Shown: positions 9,321 to 21,694, numbered from the stretch's first letter. The stretch: DNA of 64,000 nt from Clytia hemisphaerica (GCA_902728285.1 CACVBU010000363.1:434001-498000), one strand, 5' to 3'. Notes: a model not told the origin generated them from the letters alone. Numbers and translations: made by a program.

Positions 9321-10426
9321 CTTTTATCTCTACAAGAGGAATATTCATGTAAAAAAAGTCGTGTTTTGTCTAATTTCCAGAAAGCCGTATTAAAGAAAAT
9401 GAAAGTAATTACAAACCACAAATATCTGCAATTAATATTCTCACTAATTTCTATAACCTCAACTCAGAAGAGAATCCTTATCCTTTTTCGAATTTGCACA
9501 TCTTTTGACTCCTGATCTCTTATCCGTTAGCTACAGTATTGACCCTTGAATAATAAATTTAAACCCCCGCGAGTCTCACTTTAACCAGTGTAATAAAAAG
9601 TTCAATGTAAATCTTAGCGATATTATAACTAGATATGTATTATCAATTCTAAAAAGAAACATAGTTTATAAACATACAACTTTCGTTTTCACCTTTACAA
9701 TATATCCTTACCCTTCTTATCCTTCTGTACCATTATATAAAAACATGATCTAAATACTCCTAGACTACATATTTCATCAACTTTCGCTTTCTCGTTTGAA
9801 AAGACATATCTTGTATCTCCATGACACTGTATTAGTCTAATAACGTATTCCAAAAGCAAAGCTATGTATTTGTTTTGATATGCGAGCGAATGAAAGGTGA
9901 GAATGCAATGGCACTGTAAAATGATATGGCTTATGATTTTTTCTGATTGGATGAGAGTTCTTTTTTTTTTTAATTTTTTAAGGAGCAGTGGCGGATTTTT
10001 CCGACATGTGGTTTTTAAAGGGGGGCTTTTCGAGTTCATAGTGAATTTGATATATTAAACGCTTTTTTTATATAATAATAGTGTACTTTGGATGAGGGTC
10101 AAATATTCTTAACGTATTCTTGCTTTTTTGGACTACCTTATTTTTGGGTTTTCAGAAGTACAATTTCCAACCCCCAATTAGGCCCCCTTCCCCTTTATTA
10201 AAAGATTTTCAACATCTGGACGGGAAACTCGTCCCACCGCGTCAAGGATTTTGCAGCAGTGGAAGGCCTGAACCCCAAGCCGTTTTCAGGGGTTGTCGGG
10301 TCAAAGGAAAATATTTTAGGCTTACGCACAAGGGGCCGTAGTTAGCCCAGTTTGGGATTTGGCACTTCAAAGGCTCACTTTCATTCCTTTCTTATGAGAA
10401 ATTGGTCCGCTCCTTTCAGAGCTTAA
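9321..10426. other. intergenic, upstream of the PARP-fusion gene
   Basis: Should hold the promoter and any 5' UTR exon of the minus-strand gene; TTGTAG just upstream of the start ATG could be an acceptor. At about 9985 a CAGTGGCGGATTTTT motif resembles a hAT-type end. At 10058-10105 there is a stretch nearly identical to 14366-14415 (GTGTACTTTGGATRAGGGTC). No exon recognised. Confidence 0.45.
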
Positions 10427-11139
10427 GGGCTCTGACCATAGTGAATTTTTAATATTTGCCACTTACAAAATATAAAGTTCTACTTGATGTAGCCCACAAA
10501 ACTGTGGCATGTTATACATATTTTGTTAGGCCAATTATCCGTGAGTCAAAATTCAAGAATCACGATGAAAACATTTGATGGAGAAGAAAATGAAGACTTT
10601 TGCGAAGAAGAGTATTTCAACTTTGAAGAGCTTAGTTTCGGCGAAGAAAAAACATTTTGAAAACATTTTGAAAAGTTTTTTGCGGTAAATGGTGTATCTT
10701 TTATCGAACTAAAATCAATTTTTCGGAAAATTTTTCTAAAAGCTTATTTGCTTCAAAATCTTGAAAATAGTGCTTTTTGACCAATTTTCCATCCCAATTT
10801 TTCATAGAAAAACTGCCATAACTTTTGATGCATTAATTTAGAAAATTTTTCCGAAAAATTTAAAACAGTTCAATTCTTTGCGGACAGTTTGAAAAAACTT
10901 CGAAACAAAAAGGTTAATTACCCATTAAAACTTAGCACTTTTTATAAAAGAAGGTGATGCAACATAATATTAACGTCTTTTTAAAGTTCATAACGTCATT
11001 TTTGCAATTAAATTCTTAATTACTTTTGAATTAAAAAGCAATTTATAAAGGCAATTCTTTGTTCAAAGTGTTAAAGAACCTAAAACATAACTTTAATGTT
11101 CAAATACTAAAATCAATGTTCCGACTATGGTCAGAGCCC
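10427..11139. mobile_element. piggyBac-type MITE, copy 1 (713 bp, TTAA target site)
   Basis: Bounded by TTAA on both sides (10423-10426 and 11140-11143), with TIRs GGGCTCTGACCATAGT and complement. A second full copy at 42658-43369 has the same ends, near-equal length and similar interior. TTAA duplication is the hallmark of piggyBac-superfamily transposition. Non-coding. Confidence 0.9.
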
Positions 11140-11143
11140 TTAA

Positions 11144-12205
11144 GTGTGGGCGGCTTAAGTGTGGACGTTCGCTTATCTCGCACTCGATTCAGAAATTTTC
11201 TTCCGACACACTCGAAAGCTCTGTCTGAAGGTTGGGAAAATTTTCAACAACTGGAAGGTTAAGATTACGTCATTGCCAGACTGGGTCAAGGAATTTTAGT
11301 GGGCGGGAGGCCTGAATTCCACCCCTCCTTCTCGGTGATTGTCAGGTCCAACCAACCCATTTGCAGAGTTAGGAGGAAGGACTGTCGAGCCCGACTGGAG
11401 ATACGGCACAGAATTGAGTTGGACAGCGTGGGCGGCCTCCAACCCGCCATAAAACTTTTGCGCACATAATCCAACCAGAGGCAAGTTTTTAGTGGAATTT
11501 AAGAAATTTTGTACAAAATTGTTCAGACTTTGGGAGCAGTGGAATGTAGCTAGCCGTGGAATGTCTTTTTTCACTTGACCTCTTCCAAAACTTTTTAAAC
11601 AGATAAAAAATGACAACTAATGTGATCGTTAATGTCTTTTTTCTTTGTTTGAAAGAGACGTTCATAAAAATAGTTTAGTATTACACAATTGATTTTCTAA
11701 TTTATGTTTATTGCGTTTCTGTGGTTTCATCGTGTTTTGCGTTAAAGAGAGAAAAGACATACACTCACAAAGATCTTTCTACTTGCAGTCGTGTTCTGAC
11801 ACAGGACTTTTTTCCAGGACACGTACCGACTGTACTTCGACCTCTTAGTATACTAGGACCTAATACGAGTCAAATGAATATCTTAGTATATTAAGAGGTC
11901 GTAGTATACTGTATACTGTACTTCGTGGTCTTAGCATGCTACGGTTAAACTCGACTGTATGGAGAAAAGAAATGATAAGATGTTTGCTGTACAGCTCAGT
12001 GGTGTGGTGCGGTGCAAGTGATAGTATCGGTTTAACATTTTGACAAAGATAGTATTTTTTTTCGAAGGAATGTTCGTGTCGTTTTAACAAAGATAGTGTC
12101 GTTCTAAAATATAGTATTTATTTCCGTTTTGGCGCGTCATACAAGTGCATGTGGCTATTTTATACTCCCATTTCTTGACATGCTTTGATAATTTTTGGTT
12201 TATAA
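11144..12205. other. non-coding interval
   Basis: AT-rich. Around 11840-11950 there are several short AGTATACT/CTTAGTAT inverted motifs around CCTCTTAGTATA and AAGAGGTCGTAGTA. No exon or complete element recognised. Confidence 0.4.
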
Positions 12206-12410
12206 TACACCTTTTCGACCGTAGCCGCCAATTGCCGCGCGGGCGGGCATTTATTTGTCCGCTTTATTCCACTAAAACCGTCCCAGTCCTTTCTTCGCTT
12301 CTATAGACAATAGAGAAATGTGTCAAAAAAGGAATGGATCGAGTTTAGGGGGGTAATTGAATAATTAAGTGGCACGCGCCTGACCGCGCGACTTCGGTCG
12401 AAAAGGTGTA
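12206..12410. mobile_element. MITE, TIR TACACCTTTTCGACCG
   Basis: Left end TACACCTTTTCGACCG and right end its exact complement, 205 bp apart. Unusually GC-rich just inside both ends (CCGCGCGG-type motifs). Non-coding. Confidence 0.75.
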
Positions 12411-13067
12411 TAATGTCAGCCTGTTTGCCTTGTTTGTACTAGTAATGGTTCGGAGTGCAATTAACGATTAATCACGACTAACAAAAAGGACAGAAGGAGA
12501 AATACCAATTTAATGCAAATTATGGTATTTTCTCCCTTTATTTGTTACGAGTTACGATTTGAAAACCTCTTTTTGATTTTTTGTCTAGAGAGAAGACACC
12601 GCAGTGCGATTTTTTGTTTTTATTTAAGAGAAGATATATCGCATGGCAAAATTTCTTTGTATTTTAAAGTAAAACTTGCTGTATTATTATATTACTACAC
12701 TGGGAGGGGCTGTTGGAGGCACTTCCACGAAAATTAGTTTCAGTTAGAATTAGTGAGCAAAGTAATGGGGCGTGGAGGCAAAAGGCAAAAATAAAATAAT
12801 AAATGAAGTACTTACATGTCCTGTTTTTACTTTGACTTTTGAATTAACTTTCTTTTGTATTACTGTCCAAGACGATCTCAGTCGAATCTCGCTTAATTAA
12901 GTTTTGGGTAGAAATGGATTGGTTCGATTGCAATTGTGAAGCTCGATGTTATTCAATAGTGTCTGCAATGGAACCATTTGAATCTGGAACCGCACTATTT
13001 TTCAATATAAATCAATTAGCAGAATAAGCCTTCAAGTTGGTTCGATTGGTTCAATTGTCTCTATATA
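12411..13067. other. non-coding interval upstream of the methyltransferase
   Basis: AT-rich, no exon recognised. May contain the promoter and first untranslated exon of the downstream gene. Confidence 0.4.
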
Positions 13068-13461
13068 CTTTAGGCGTACAAACTTTCGCGAGCAGAAACT
13101 TTCGCGATTTTGGCGAATTTTGGCCTTTTTCGCGAAAGTAAATGTCTCTGAAAATTCTTAACAGGGCAATTCGCGAAAAATTCTCAAAAAAATTCGAAAT
13201 CTATAAAACCTCGAAATCGTAATAAATATCAAATGCATTTTTAAAGTCGGAGAGCAACCGTCTTTAGCGGATTTAATAATATTTTTTTATTATTTTTAAG
13301 GCAATTTTTATTTGAAAATTCTTTTTTTTATCCAACGATTCGCGAAAGTTTATGCTCGCGAAAAACATTTTTTCCTCAAATTTAAGAAAGTAAATGTCAC
13401 AAATTTTGCGATCTTTCGACCTTGCGAAAGTTTCTGCTCGCGAAATTTTGTCCGCCTAAAG
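13068..13461. mobile_element. MITE with CTTTAGGCG ends and TTTCGCGAGCAGAAAC boxes, TA target site
   Basis: Flanked by TA on both sides (13066-13067, 13462-13463). TIRs of about 35 bp begin CTTTAGGCGTACAAAC and CTTTAGGCGGACAAAA and share TTTCGCGAGCAGAAACTTTC. The TA duplication suggests Tc1/mariner-type mobilisation. Related pieces are at 14605-14730 and 59168-59453. It lies about 80 bp upstream of the methyltransferase start codon, in its presumed 5' UTR intron. Confidence 0.85.
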
Positions 13462-13510
13462 TAGATTGTCTGGCACTGTATATAAAAAGATATAAAATTC
13501 ATTCACAATT

Positions 13511-13520
13511 TATTTTCCAG
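13511..13520 (+). other. probable 3' splice site in the 5' UTR of the methyltransferase
   Basis: TATTTTCCAG followed by ATATTC, 18 bases before the ATG. Fits a spliced 5' UTR; the upstream exon is not identified. Confidence 0.5.
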
Positions 13521-13538
13521 ATATTCAAAGAGAACATC

Positions 13539-14288
13539 ATGCATTGGTTCGTCGTGGTAGTCATAATAATCGCAGTGATCTATGCACTATCCAAAATTCC
13601 ATTCATCAAAAGGCTTATCAAGTATTATCATGAGCGTTTCATTGCACAACGAGTTGCCAACTATGCTAAAAAGCATATTCATGGGATAAAGGAGATCAAT
13701 GATAAAACGTGCAAATTGTTCGAATCTATGGAAAGTGTTATTGATAAGGTTGGTGGACCCATATTGGATCTTGGTTGTGGATCTGGTGGAAATGTTTCAT
13801 ACTATCCATCGAATGCAAAGATATGGACTATAGATTTAAACACGCAATTTCACTCTTACTTGAAAGAGAGTATGAAATCTAGCAAAGCTACACTTGAGAA
13901 ACACCAAGTTGGCAATGCTGAGGAAATGCAAGAGATTTTCAAAGATAACACCTTTAGTTGTGTTGTTTGCACGAAACTTTTATGCTGTGTGGACCAAGAG
14001 AAAACTCTTCGTGAAATCATGAGAGTGTTGAAACCAGGTGGCCGATTTTATTTCTTGGAGCATATTATTGAAAAACCATGGACCTTTACGCGTTACTTTC
14101 AAATCCTATACACACCTTTATGGAAAAGGATTATTTGTGGGTGTCAGCTGCACAAAGACACTGACAGAGTGCTAAAAGATTTTGGTTTTGATAATTTTCA
14201 ATTTGAATATTGGCAACGACCTTTGCCATCTTCGTTTTTCTTTGCTCGTCGTAGTTGCATTGGTTACGGTGACAAACCGGTTATGTAG
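13539..14288 (+). CDS. METTL7/TMT1-like membrane-anchored SAM-dependent methyltransferase
   Basis: 249 residues, close to the usual METTL7A/B (TMT1) length. An N-terminal hydrophobic anchor (M-H-W-F-V-V-V-V-I-I-I-A-V, residues 1-20) is followed by a basic stretch. Then comes a class I methyltransferase fold: motif I P-I-L-D-L-G-C-G-S-G-G-N, acidic loop W-T-I-D-L-N, and E-I-M-R-V-L-K-P-G-G-R-F-Y-F-L-E-H, with a C-terminal region typical of METTL7 (H-K-D-T-D, F-E-Y-W). Family members sit on the ER or lipid droplets and methylate small thiols. The frame is open further upstream, into the MITE, but the METTL7-like anchor starts at 13539 and TATTTTCCAG at 13520 looks like a 3' splice site, so I use the ATG at 13539. 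The coding part is one exon. Confidence 0.88.
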   Translation: MHWFVVVVIIIAVIYALSKIPFIKRLIKYYHERFIAQRVANYAKKHIHGIKEINDKTCKLFESMESVIDKVGGPILDLGCGSGGNVSYYPSNAKIWTIDLNTQFHSYLKESMKSSKATLEKHQVGNAEEMQEIFKDNTFSCVVCTKLLCCVDQEKTLREIMRVLKPGGRFYFLEHIIEKPWTFTRYFQILYTPLWKRIICGCQLHKDTDRVLKDFGFDNFQFEYWQRPLPSSFFFARRSCIGYGDKPVM

Positions 14289-14604
14289 GACTTGATGTTT
14301 TGTTTTGTGTAGATGTCTTAAAAATTGATTACAATTTATTTTATAACACGAAACGTTGAAGTATAAACACGCTTTTTTTTAATAAGAATAGTGTACTTTG
14401 GATAAGGGTCAACTTTTTTACAAATATGATAAATGATCAATTTGAGAGTTTTGGACTTTTGAAAGAACATTTGGAGCTAAAATTACATTTCTGCCTCAAA
14501 GTTTAAATTCAAGTCTAACAACGGAAGCTGTATTTTTCTGTTAACCAGATACAAAATGGCTGTATTCTTATCAAATTCTGTGAAACTCAACCTAGAGGGT
14601 ATTC

Positions 14605-14730
14605 TTAGGGCGTACAAACTTTCGCAAGCAGAAACTTTCGCGAGATCGAAAAATCGCGAAATTTGCGACATTTATTTTTGCAAATTTGAGGAAAAGATGT
14701 TTTTCGCGAATCGTTTGATAAAAATGATAA
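14605..14730. mobile_element. half copy of the TTTCGCGAGCAGAAAC MITE
   Basis: Begins GGGCGTACAAACTTTCGC and continues with the reverse complement of the right half of the 13068-13461 element (GAGGAAAAGATGTTTTTCGCG, broken here by one change). The second terminus is missing. Confidence 0.65.
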
Positions 14731-15009
14731 TTATATGGTTGATTACATTTAGCTTAGATTTGTAAAGGACGAGCGGGACGATAAATCCGTAATAGACCCG
14801 CTTTTTTGTAATCGCCCTGATGTAAACAAAAATTTCTATTGGTTGAAAGAAAAAGTTGATTGGTTAACAAAATATCGTACGAAATTTTTAAGCAAATCAA
14901 AATAAGAGTGTCAGTCGAATGTTTTTTTATAGTTTCGAATGTTTTTATAAGTTTCGAAAGAATAGCGATTGAGTGTTCTTCAATTCTTTTTATGACCATA
15001 TAATTAACG
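14731..15009. other. non-coding interval
   Basis: No feature recognised. Confidence 0.4.
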
Positions 15010-15166
15010 CGGAATAACATGGTATTCTCGGGTGATTTTGGATTAATAACCCCTCGTTTCATTGAAAACACTTCAAAATAGCACTCACTACGTCCGGGCT
15101 ATTTTGAAATGTTTTCAATGAACCTCGGGGTTATTAATCCCAAATCACTCTCTAAGCCATGTTATT
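15010..15166. repeat. large imperfect palindrome (about 70-bp arms)
   Basis: Arms about 15010-15080 and 15097-15166 are near-complements (ATCCAAAATCACCC, GAAAACACTTCAAAATAG and complements) around a short loop with CACTCACTACGTCCGGG. Could be a foldback remnant or the tip of a MITE. Confidence 0.75.
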
Positions 15167-17900
15167 ACTAGTACGAATTTTCGAATAAAAATTGCCTTAA
15201 AAGTGAAAAACATTCCGGTTGCTCTTCGACTTTATAAAAGCATTAAATGTTTAATGATGATAAAAATTGCAAACGTGGTAGAATTTCTTTGACTTTACTC
15301 GATCAAGTAATTAAAAATGAGAATTGTCCGATTGAAAAGTTTTGTGGACTGGCTATTGCAAAGAAAAATGCAAGATAGACAGAGAGTCTTCTTAAAAGGC
15401 TCTCCTGTCCTTATTTTCTAGGAATAGTAAAATTTTAATAATATGCCGAAAATGTAATATTTATTATATTACGGTTTCGACAAAAGAAACTCTAACCCGA
15501 TGATAAAATATTTTAGTAGAGCTCAAGTTTTGCTCTGAACATTCTATCTATCAGTGTTAGCTTTCAATTGTACAAGAGTTAAATAAACTTAGCCCCACGA
15601 AACAAGTCCTGGGGGGGGGCGGCACTCAAGGTAAATGATCAACCGTACGCGTGCGGCCCGGGTTCTTTTTCCAAGCTTCTTAAATCCCAGCTCAAAGTGT
15701 AAGGGTCGAAATGATCAAAGATGAGAACAATTGAACTCTGAGGGTGTGATATTTGGAAAATTTAATTATATTTTGCCTAAAAATGGTCAAGAATTTTCAT
15801 GAAAATGTACTATGAGCATAAGAGTCGATTTTTGCTAAGTTTTCTCTGCACTGTAAGGGTCCAACTTCAAAGGCCTAATTTTCGACCGCATGCACTTTCG
15901 TTTTTAAATCAAGTGCCCCCTTTTGAGAATTTTGGAGGAAAGCAGGAAAGTATCAAGCAATAGAGTTCACTTTGAAGAAAACACCGATTGAAAAAATCTT
16001 TTAATTTGATGAGAATGATTGCCAAGTTTACTTACAGGCCTATTTTTATTTAGTCCAAATATTTTTTTACACCGACGTCAGAAACAATAGATCTCGTCTC
16101 ACCTAATACACTCTTCTCAAGATGCATAAATTTATTGTTGTCCTCGTTTTCAAACAGATTTCATTGCTATCAAATTATACATTTAAACTAATTTAAACTA
16201 ATTTAAATTTATGTGTTTTTTACACTTTTAGAAAAGTGAATTTTGACTTTAAAAGCTCATAAGTAGAGAACAAGTTGGTCAAATTTAAAAAGTGATGGCT
16301 CAAATTTTAAGTTAGGATATTTACTTTCTAAATATCAAAACTCCAAGCACTTTGGGACATTTGTTCGGCCTCAAGACGTCGGGAAACGTCTGAACTTTTT
16401 CGTGGGTCACCCGGTATGACAATATGAGATTTTTTTAATTAATCGTAGAGGAGAGGGCGACCGTGATTAATCATACAGTACATCTCCTGTTTTTCTTTAT
16501 ACCTCCGTGGTTTGATTTATTGATTGAAACTGATTTTTGTTGAACAGAAACCACAAAAGCACTCTTGCTTTATTTTCTCTCGATCTTAAAACATATTTTC
16601 GCAGGGAAAAATAGACCATACTGTGAACAAAATATTTTTCTCAACTGCAAATTGAAATTCCGCGAAACTTCCAGGTTTTGAGAGGGTTCTTCTTAAAAGC
16701 GTATGCTTGCGTACATGGGGAGGGGAGGGGTCGAAGGAAAATGTACGTACGCCAGAGAAAATTTTTTCATAGTCCTTCTTTGCTTTACTTTTACGCTTTT
16801 TATACACATCAAGGAAAAGAAAAAGTTTCTTAATAGACAACAACAACACCGGACAGGGGGTGAATGTAAAAGTACGTACTTACCCAGTGATAGCCATTTG
16901 CGTACGCGTGCTTACAGGGGGGGGGTATTCGATTTTCGGCATTTTAGTGCGTACGTACTAAACTTACTATGTGGACGGCGGCCCCCTTTTGAATTTGATT
17001 TGAGAGCCGCGAAAGTTTCTTGTCTTAGAGCGTACGGCACAATCGCGCCTAGGCCGAGGACTAGCTTGCCAGTTCCGAGCAGCTCTCGTGAAAAGTGTGC
17101 GTTGTTTTGATTGATGGTTGTTAGTCTACTTTTGAAGCAAAGTTTATATTGGTCATTTTCCAAGCATACCCCTAGTAGAAAAATGATCACATTTGCTTTA
17201 ATCAGGACATAAAATTAAAAGCTATACACCCATTACACAGTGCACGAATTTTCATCCGAATCCAGCTGCTACACTTTTATATTTTTTGCACTTGACCTTC
17301 CTGTTTTTGGTATATTTAACGCTATTACACGTTCATTGACGGTGAGCTCTCCTTTTATTTCATTTCTCCTTCCTATTTTAAAGATATAGTTTTTATGGTA
17401 TATCTATAGGGGTTTTGCTTTGTTTTTCATAGACTGGCGTTATGATGATGGGTGATGAGTTTTCAGAGTATGGCATAAATCATCGAGATCTCGGGGGCAG
17501 AGTGTGTATCAGTTTCAAAGGCAGGGGCAAATTTTATATAATTTTCTGGTCTCAGGTGCAAAATCACTGAAAATGGGCTAATTTTGTTACTTCTTCTGGT
17601 TTTTTAGCAGCCTGCCTTTTTATTCTGGATGTGGGTACACAAAAAGTTTAAGGGCAGGGGATCACGTGCATTTGGTTTGGCAGTTTGGGAACGCGAAACA
17701 CAAACGCGAACTACCCATGTCTAAACTTTTCTATATATCTCCAGAACTAACAGACTTTTTGAAATTCTGTTAAAAGTTCCAAGTTCCTGAATAGTTTTAC
17801 TAGTTCTGTGAAAAAATCAGAACCATCAGTCAAATACACTCGTTCATCTATTTAAGATTGAAGACAAAAATTTGCAAAGAAAAATAAACCTTGAGCATTG
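15167..17900. other. 2.7 kb without recognised genes
   Basis: ORFs here are short and lack family features. 16.7-17.05 kb is locally GC-rich with several GTACGTAC motifs and G runs, probably another short repeat. No exons, RNA genes or complete elements recognised. Confidence 0.4.
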
Positions 17901-18932
17901 CATTTTTGCTTAACCCTAAAAAAGAATGGGGTTGTTATATACCGTTGGAACGGAAATTTTATGCTGATTATGGAAACCCAGGTCTAAAAAAAGTCTATCC
18001 TGGACGATTTTGAAAACGAGTCTGGAGTTTGCACTCCTCCGTGGTGTTTTTTCGATTTTACCTGTTTTAGAAAAATGCTGACTGTCAGCAAAGTAAAGGT
18101 TTTTAGAATTTAATTTTTTTTGAAAATTGCTACCAATAAAATTGCCTTTCAGCAAAAAATTCAAAATTTTTGAAAAAAACATTTTTTGCACTCCTTCTTG
18201 GAGGTTTTATACTGCTAAAACAAGTCTGCTGGCAACTGAAATCTGGGTTCAAATGACCCCTTTAATGGTTTTGACGGAAGAACTATATCTTACCACGACA
18301 AAAAACCGAAAACTGCTGTCAAAAAACAATTATTTGGCTTTTTGCTCTCCTTCTTTGGTGTTTTTTGACAAAAATCGATTTTAGCCGTTTTTAACCAAAA
18401 TTTGACTTTAACAAACTATTCCCTTTAGTTTGGAAACTGAATGCCTTCCGTATCTCTAAAAGTTATTCTCCATTATGTAAAATGATGAAAAAAATCAAAA
18501 ATTGATCTCCTCTGTTGATGCTTTTTGACCAAAAAGTTATGTTTTGAACGAATTTCTGCCTAATGGTCCAGGGGAATTTCAGGCTTAATTTAGGGAACCC
18601 AAAATTTGCGTACACATGAAATTTTTTGATTGAAATGTGTTCGTTAGGTCCTTAGGAGTGAAAAACCATTGAGTGACACTTTTCACACCTTGGGCATTTT
18701 TCATATTGGTGGAAATATCAAAATGGCGGATTTTGTATTTTTTTGAAATATTGATGTCTCTGAACATGGACATATTATATACCGTTGGAAAGGGTTTTTC
18801 ATGCTGAACAACTTTTTTGCTTACAAAAAAGGCATAAAATGTACTCAATGTGAGTAAAAGTACAAAAGGTGTTAAAATGATGTCATCGTCACCACCAAAA
18901 ATTTGACGTTTGCTTCAAATTATTGGAAAGAG
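17901..18932 (+). repeat. left arm of large inverted repeat
   Basis: About 1.03 kb that reappears in reverse complement at 21695-22749. It begins at CATTTTTGCTTAACCC and carries two internal TATATACCGTTGGAA motifs (17938 and 18778), so each arm contains a degenerate direct repeat. Non-coding. Confidence 0.85.
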
Positions 18933-19980
18933 AGTGACTACAGGACCTTGAAAACCTTGAAAAGCTTATGAAGAAACTTTAAAATAGCCCAAACAACCTT
19001 GAAAAGTGTACATGATCTAAAGGAATTCCTTGAAAAAGAGCATTTTGTCTTGTTTTTTGATTTGTGTTTTCCCGAAGTCTCTTTCTATACAAGCAATATT
19101 TCCAAAAAAATTGCGTGCTTGCTTCTCTCGTTTCTCTCGTAATCTCGAGAATACTACGAAATAATCTTTTATACACACCTCGTTCAAGAGTATTGTACTA
19201 CCAGTCAAAATCAAATGGAGCCCCGAGAAACCTTAAAGATACTCAATAAATGAACCGAAAACCCTGAAAAATGCCTAAAATTTGACCCTACAAAACTTAA
19301 AACCTTGCAACTAATGAGAACAATTCTGTAGACACCCCGGAAAAGAATTTTTCGAGCTGAACATTCTTTTCGCTTAATACTAAAAAGTCTGAAATTTTAC
19401 TGAGTAATGTGTTATGTAGGATGTATGTAATGTAGAGTATAAAGCAATAAAAATGAAATATAAGCCGAAGGCTAGAAGTCATGCTCTGAAATACTGATTG
19501 AAAGTGGAAGAGATTCCAATGGTTTTAACTCTCTAGACCACCTTTTCTTTGTTCGCTTGACCCACAAGGGTAATCTAGTTCATTACAGATTCGCTTCATC
19601 TAGTTCGCTTACGTAGCAAGGCAGCTACAAAGAAACCATCGGTGTCATCAAGCAAAACTAAATAATCGTCATTTTTATTTTTACACCCCTGTAGCATCAA
19701 TAAACCGTTGAGAATTTCTTAGCAGGTGGGGAGCTCGAATGGGCTAAGTGCTAACGGGAATGGCAAATCTCTTTTTTTTATCATCGAGATGGTTTTTTAG
19801 TCCACTTTTTTCAATTGATATGAGTTCTGGGGTTATACGTTTGTGTGTTTTTACAATACCTTGCATCTGTGGTACATCACATCACATCCTGTCTGTAGAA
19901 CTGGCGCTTAAACCCTTTAGGTAGATCTCCTATTTGACGATGGATTAGGTTAAAAGGTTTGATTACCAGGTCAAACTAAG

Positions 19981-20226
19981 AGGCCCCCAGCGGACCAAAA
20001 ATACACGCATTCACGCAAGTTTTTCTCAAATTCATGCAAACCCGATTTTTTTGAAATCAGGGAAATTTTCGGAAAAAATCAGGGAAATTGTCAAAGATAG
20101 GGGAAAATTTGCACAAAATTTGGGTGAGAAGGAAAAATTCACGCGTTCACGCAAAAAACAGGGCAGATTCAGCATTCACGCAATAAAAATGGATTTTCAC
20201 GCATTAACACAAACCGCTGGGGGCCC
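19981..20226. mobile_element. MITE with GGCCCCCAGCGG TIRs
   Basis: Ends AGGCCCCCAGCGG and CCGCTGGGGGCCC, flanked by AACTAAG on both sides (19974-19980 and 20227-20233), a 7-8 bp duplication as in hAT-type elements. The interior is full of TTCACGCA motifs. A related interior without clear ends is at 39020-39265. Confidence 0.82.
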
Positions 20227-20836
20227 AACTAAGTAATAGTAACTTTACAGATTCCGAAAGCAAGCACATGGGCATCTATAAATCACTCACACATTGGTTT
20301 GTTTTATTACAAGATACAGATATTACAGATATGCAACAATAGCGACATTTTCAATCATACCCAAACATTTCTCTTTCCAAGATCTTCTTTAAACTCTTAT
20401 ATCTTGGATGATTGATGATTTAACTACTTTTTCAGACAGACTATTCCACTGTTTGATGCCTCGATAGTAAAGAGAGTTGCTATAGGGTCCACGATCACCA
20501 TAACTTTCGAAAACTTTTACCAGTTCAGAGCTGTGTTCTCAGGTCTTATGTATTTGTTGGTTAAATTTTTTAGAAACACATGATTTGTTGTCATAGTGAT
20601 TCAAAAGTTTGAAGATCTCAACTATATCATAACGCAAGCCTATATTTCAGAGTTGGGATTTCCGATTCTTTGTAATCCAATCATCAATTCAATTACAGAA
20701 CAAATACCATCGTTAAATCGCCTTTAAATGATACAGATGCCTTCGATAAAAGTGCGCTGGCACCTTTTCTATTAAACTGTCGCTAGACTATGTATTGAAG
20801 ACTTCACTCAACCGCCACAAACATATGGTGTAATAG

Positions 20837-21201
20837 AGGCGTAGCCACGAGTTTTCGTTTCGGGGGGCGAGATTGGAAAAATTTTCACCTTTTTTAGAGG
20901 AAATTTATGCGCCGCAGGCGTAAATTTTTGTTGTAAGCAAGTTCAAATAGCTTAACAAATGGCATTGGAAATCTCAAAGTTAGTGAGAATAAGGTCATAA
21001 AAAGTGTAAAAAACGTAAAAAAAAATTCTAAGAAATGTCAAGCAGCTTAAAGGATGCCTTAAAAAGGTCAGATGTAGCCAGAAAAAGGTTACAAAAACTA
21101 CAGACCCCTTCACATTCTATTGGGAAAACTTTGACCTTTTTGGTCAATTTTTATTTTTTTTTGGGAGAATCGCCCATCCCCCCGTGGATATGCCACTGTG
21201 T
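20837..21201. mobile_element. probable hAT-type MITE
   Basis: Left end GAGGCGTAGCCACGAG and right end CCCGTGGATATGCCACTG (complement CAGTGGCATATCCACGG), the CAGNGGCGTAGCC-type end common to hAT MITEs. Imperfect 8-bp flanks. Non-coding. Confidence 0.55.
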
Positions 21202-21694
21202 TATTCCCCAAAGATCAAGAAGCAGGTACTACTTTACAGATACAATCTGGGCAATTCCGAAGATGCAGAAAAACCCTTCCACACTATCAGTTTCTCCTGT
21301 CATAGTTCTACATGTTAGCTCAAAAAAGATCGAATACATGGATATACTCTTGTAATGTAAAATGTAGAAGAATTCAACTGCCTTGGCAGTCACAAAGCCT
21401 CCAAGGGCATGTTAATGTGAGAATCTCAAAATGATTAAGTAATTACTACTGAATCAAACCTTCATGGCAAGATTAAACACAACCTTTTTCGTGCTACAGT
21501 GGAATCAGTGCTTTTTTATGGTGCACCAACATCAGCATGAAAATACTTTTCAATGGTATATAGACATTCATCAATATAATGGAGCAAATGTCAATGCTTT
21601 GGACAGTGATGACGTTATTTTGATACCTATAACTTTTTACTCGTACATTGCACATTACTTATTAGATTTTCAGACTTTTTCGTGAGTAATGAAA

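Larger units (their letters stand above)
18933..21694. other. spacer between inverted-repeat arms
   Basis: About 2.8 kb with no transposase-like ORF. It holds two smaller MITEs (19981-20226 and about 20837-21201). If the arms are TIRs, this is a non-autonomous element; if not, it is an inverted duplication. Confidence 0.5.

Noticed and set aside
9695..10039. 114-codon minus-strand ORF
   Set aside because: Lysine/serine-rich start arises from an AT-rich run; no domain, no splice context.
13422..13538. N-terminal extension of the methyltransferase ORF
   Set aside because: It reads through the right end of the MITE and a splice acceptor; the METTL7-type anchor starts at 13539.
16703..17190. 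Opposing ORFs of 92-135 codons in a GC-richer patch
   Set aside because: No domain or splice signals, composition follows the local GC patch.
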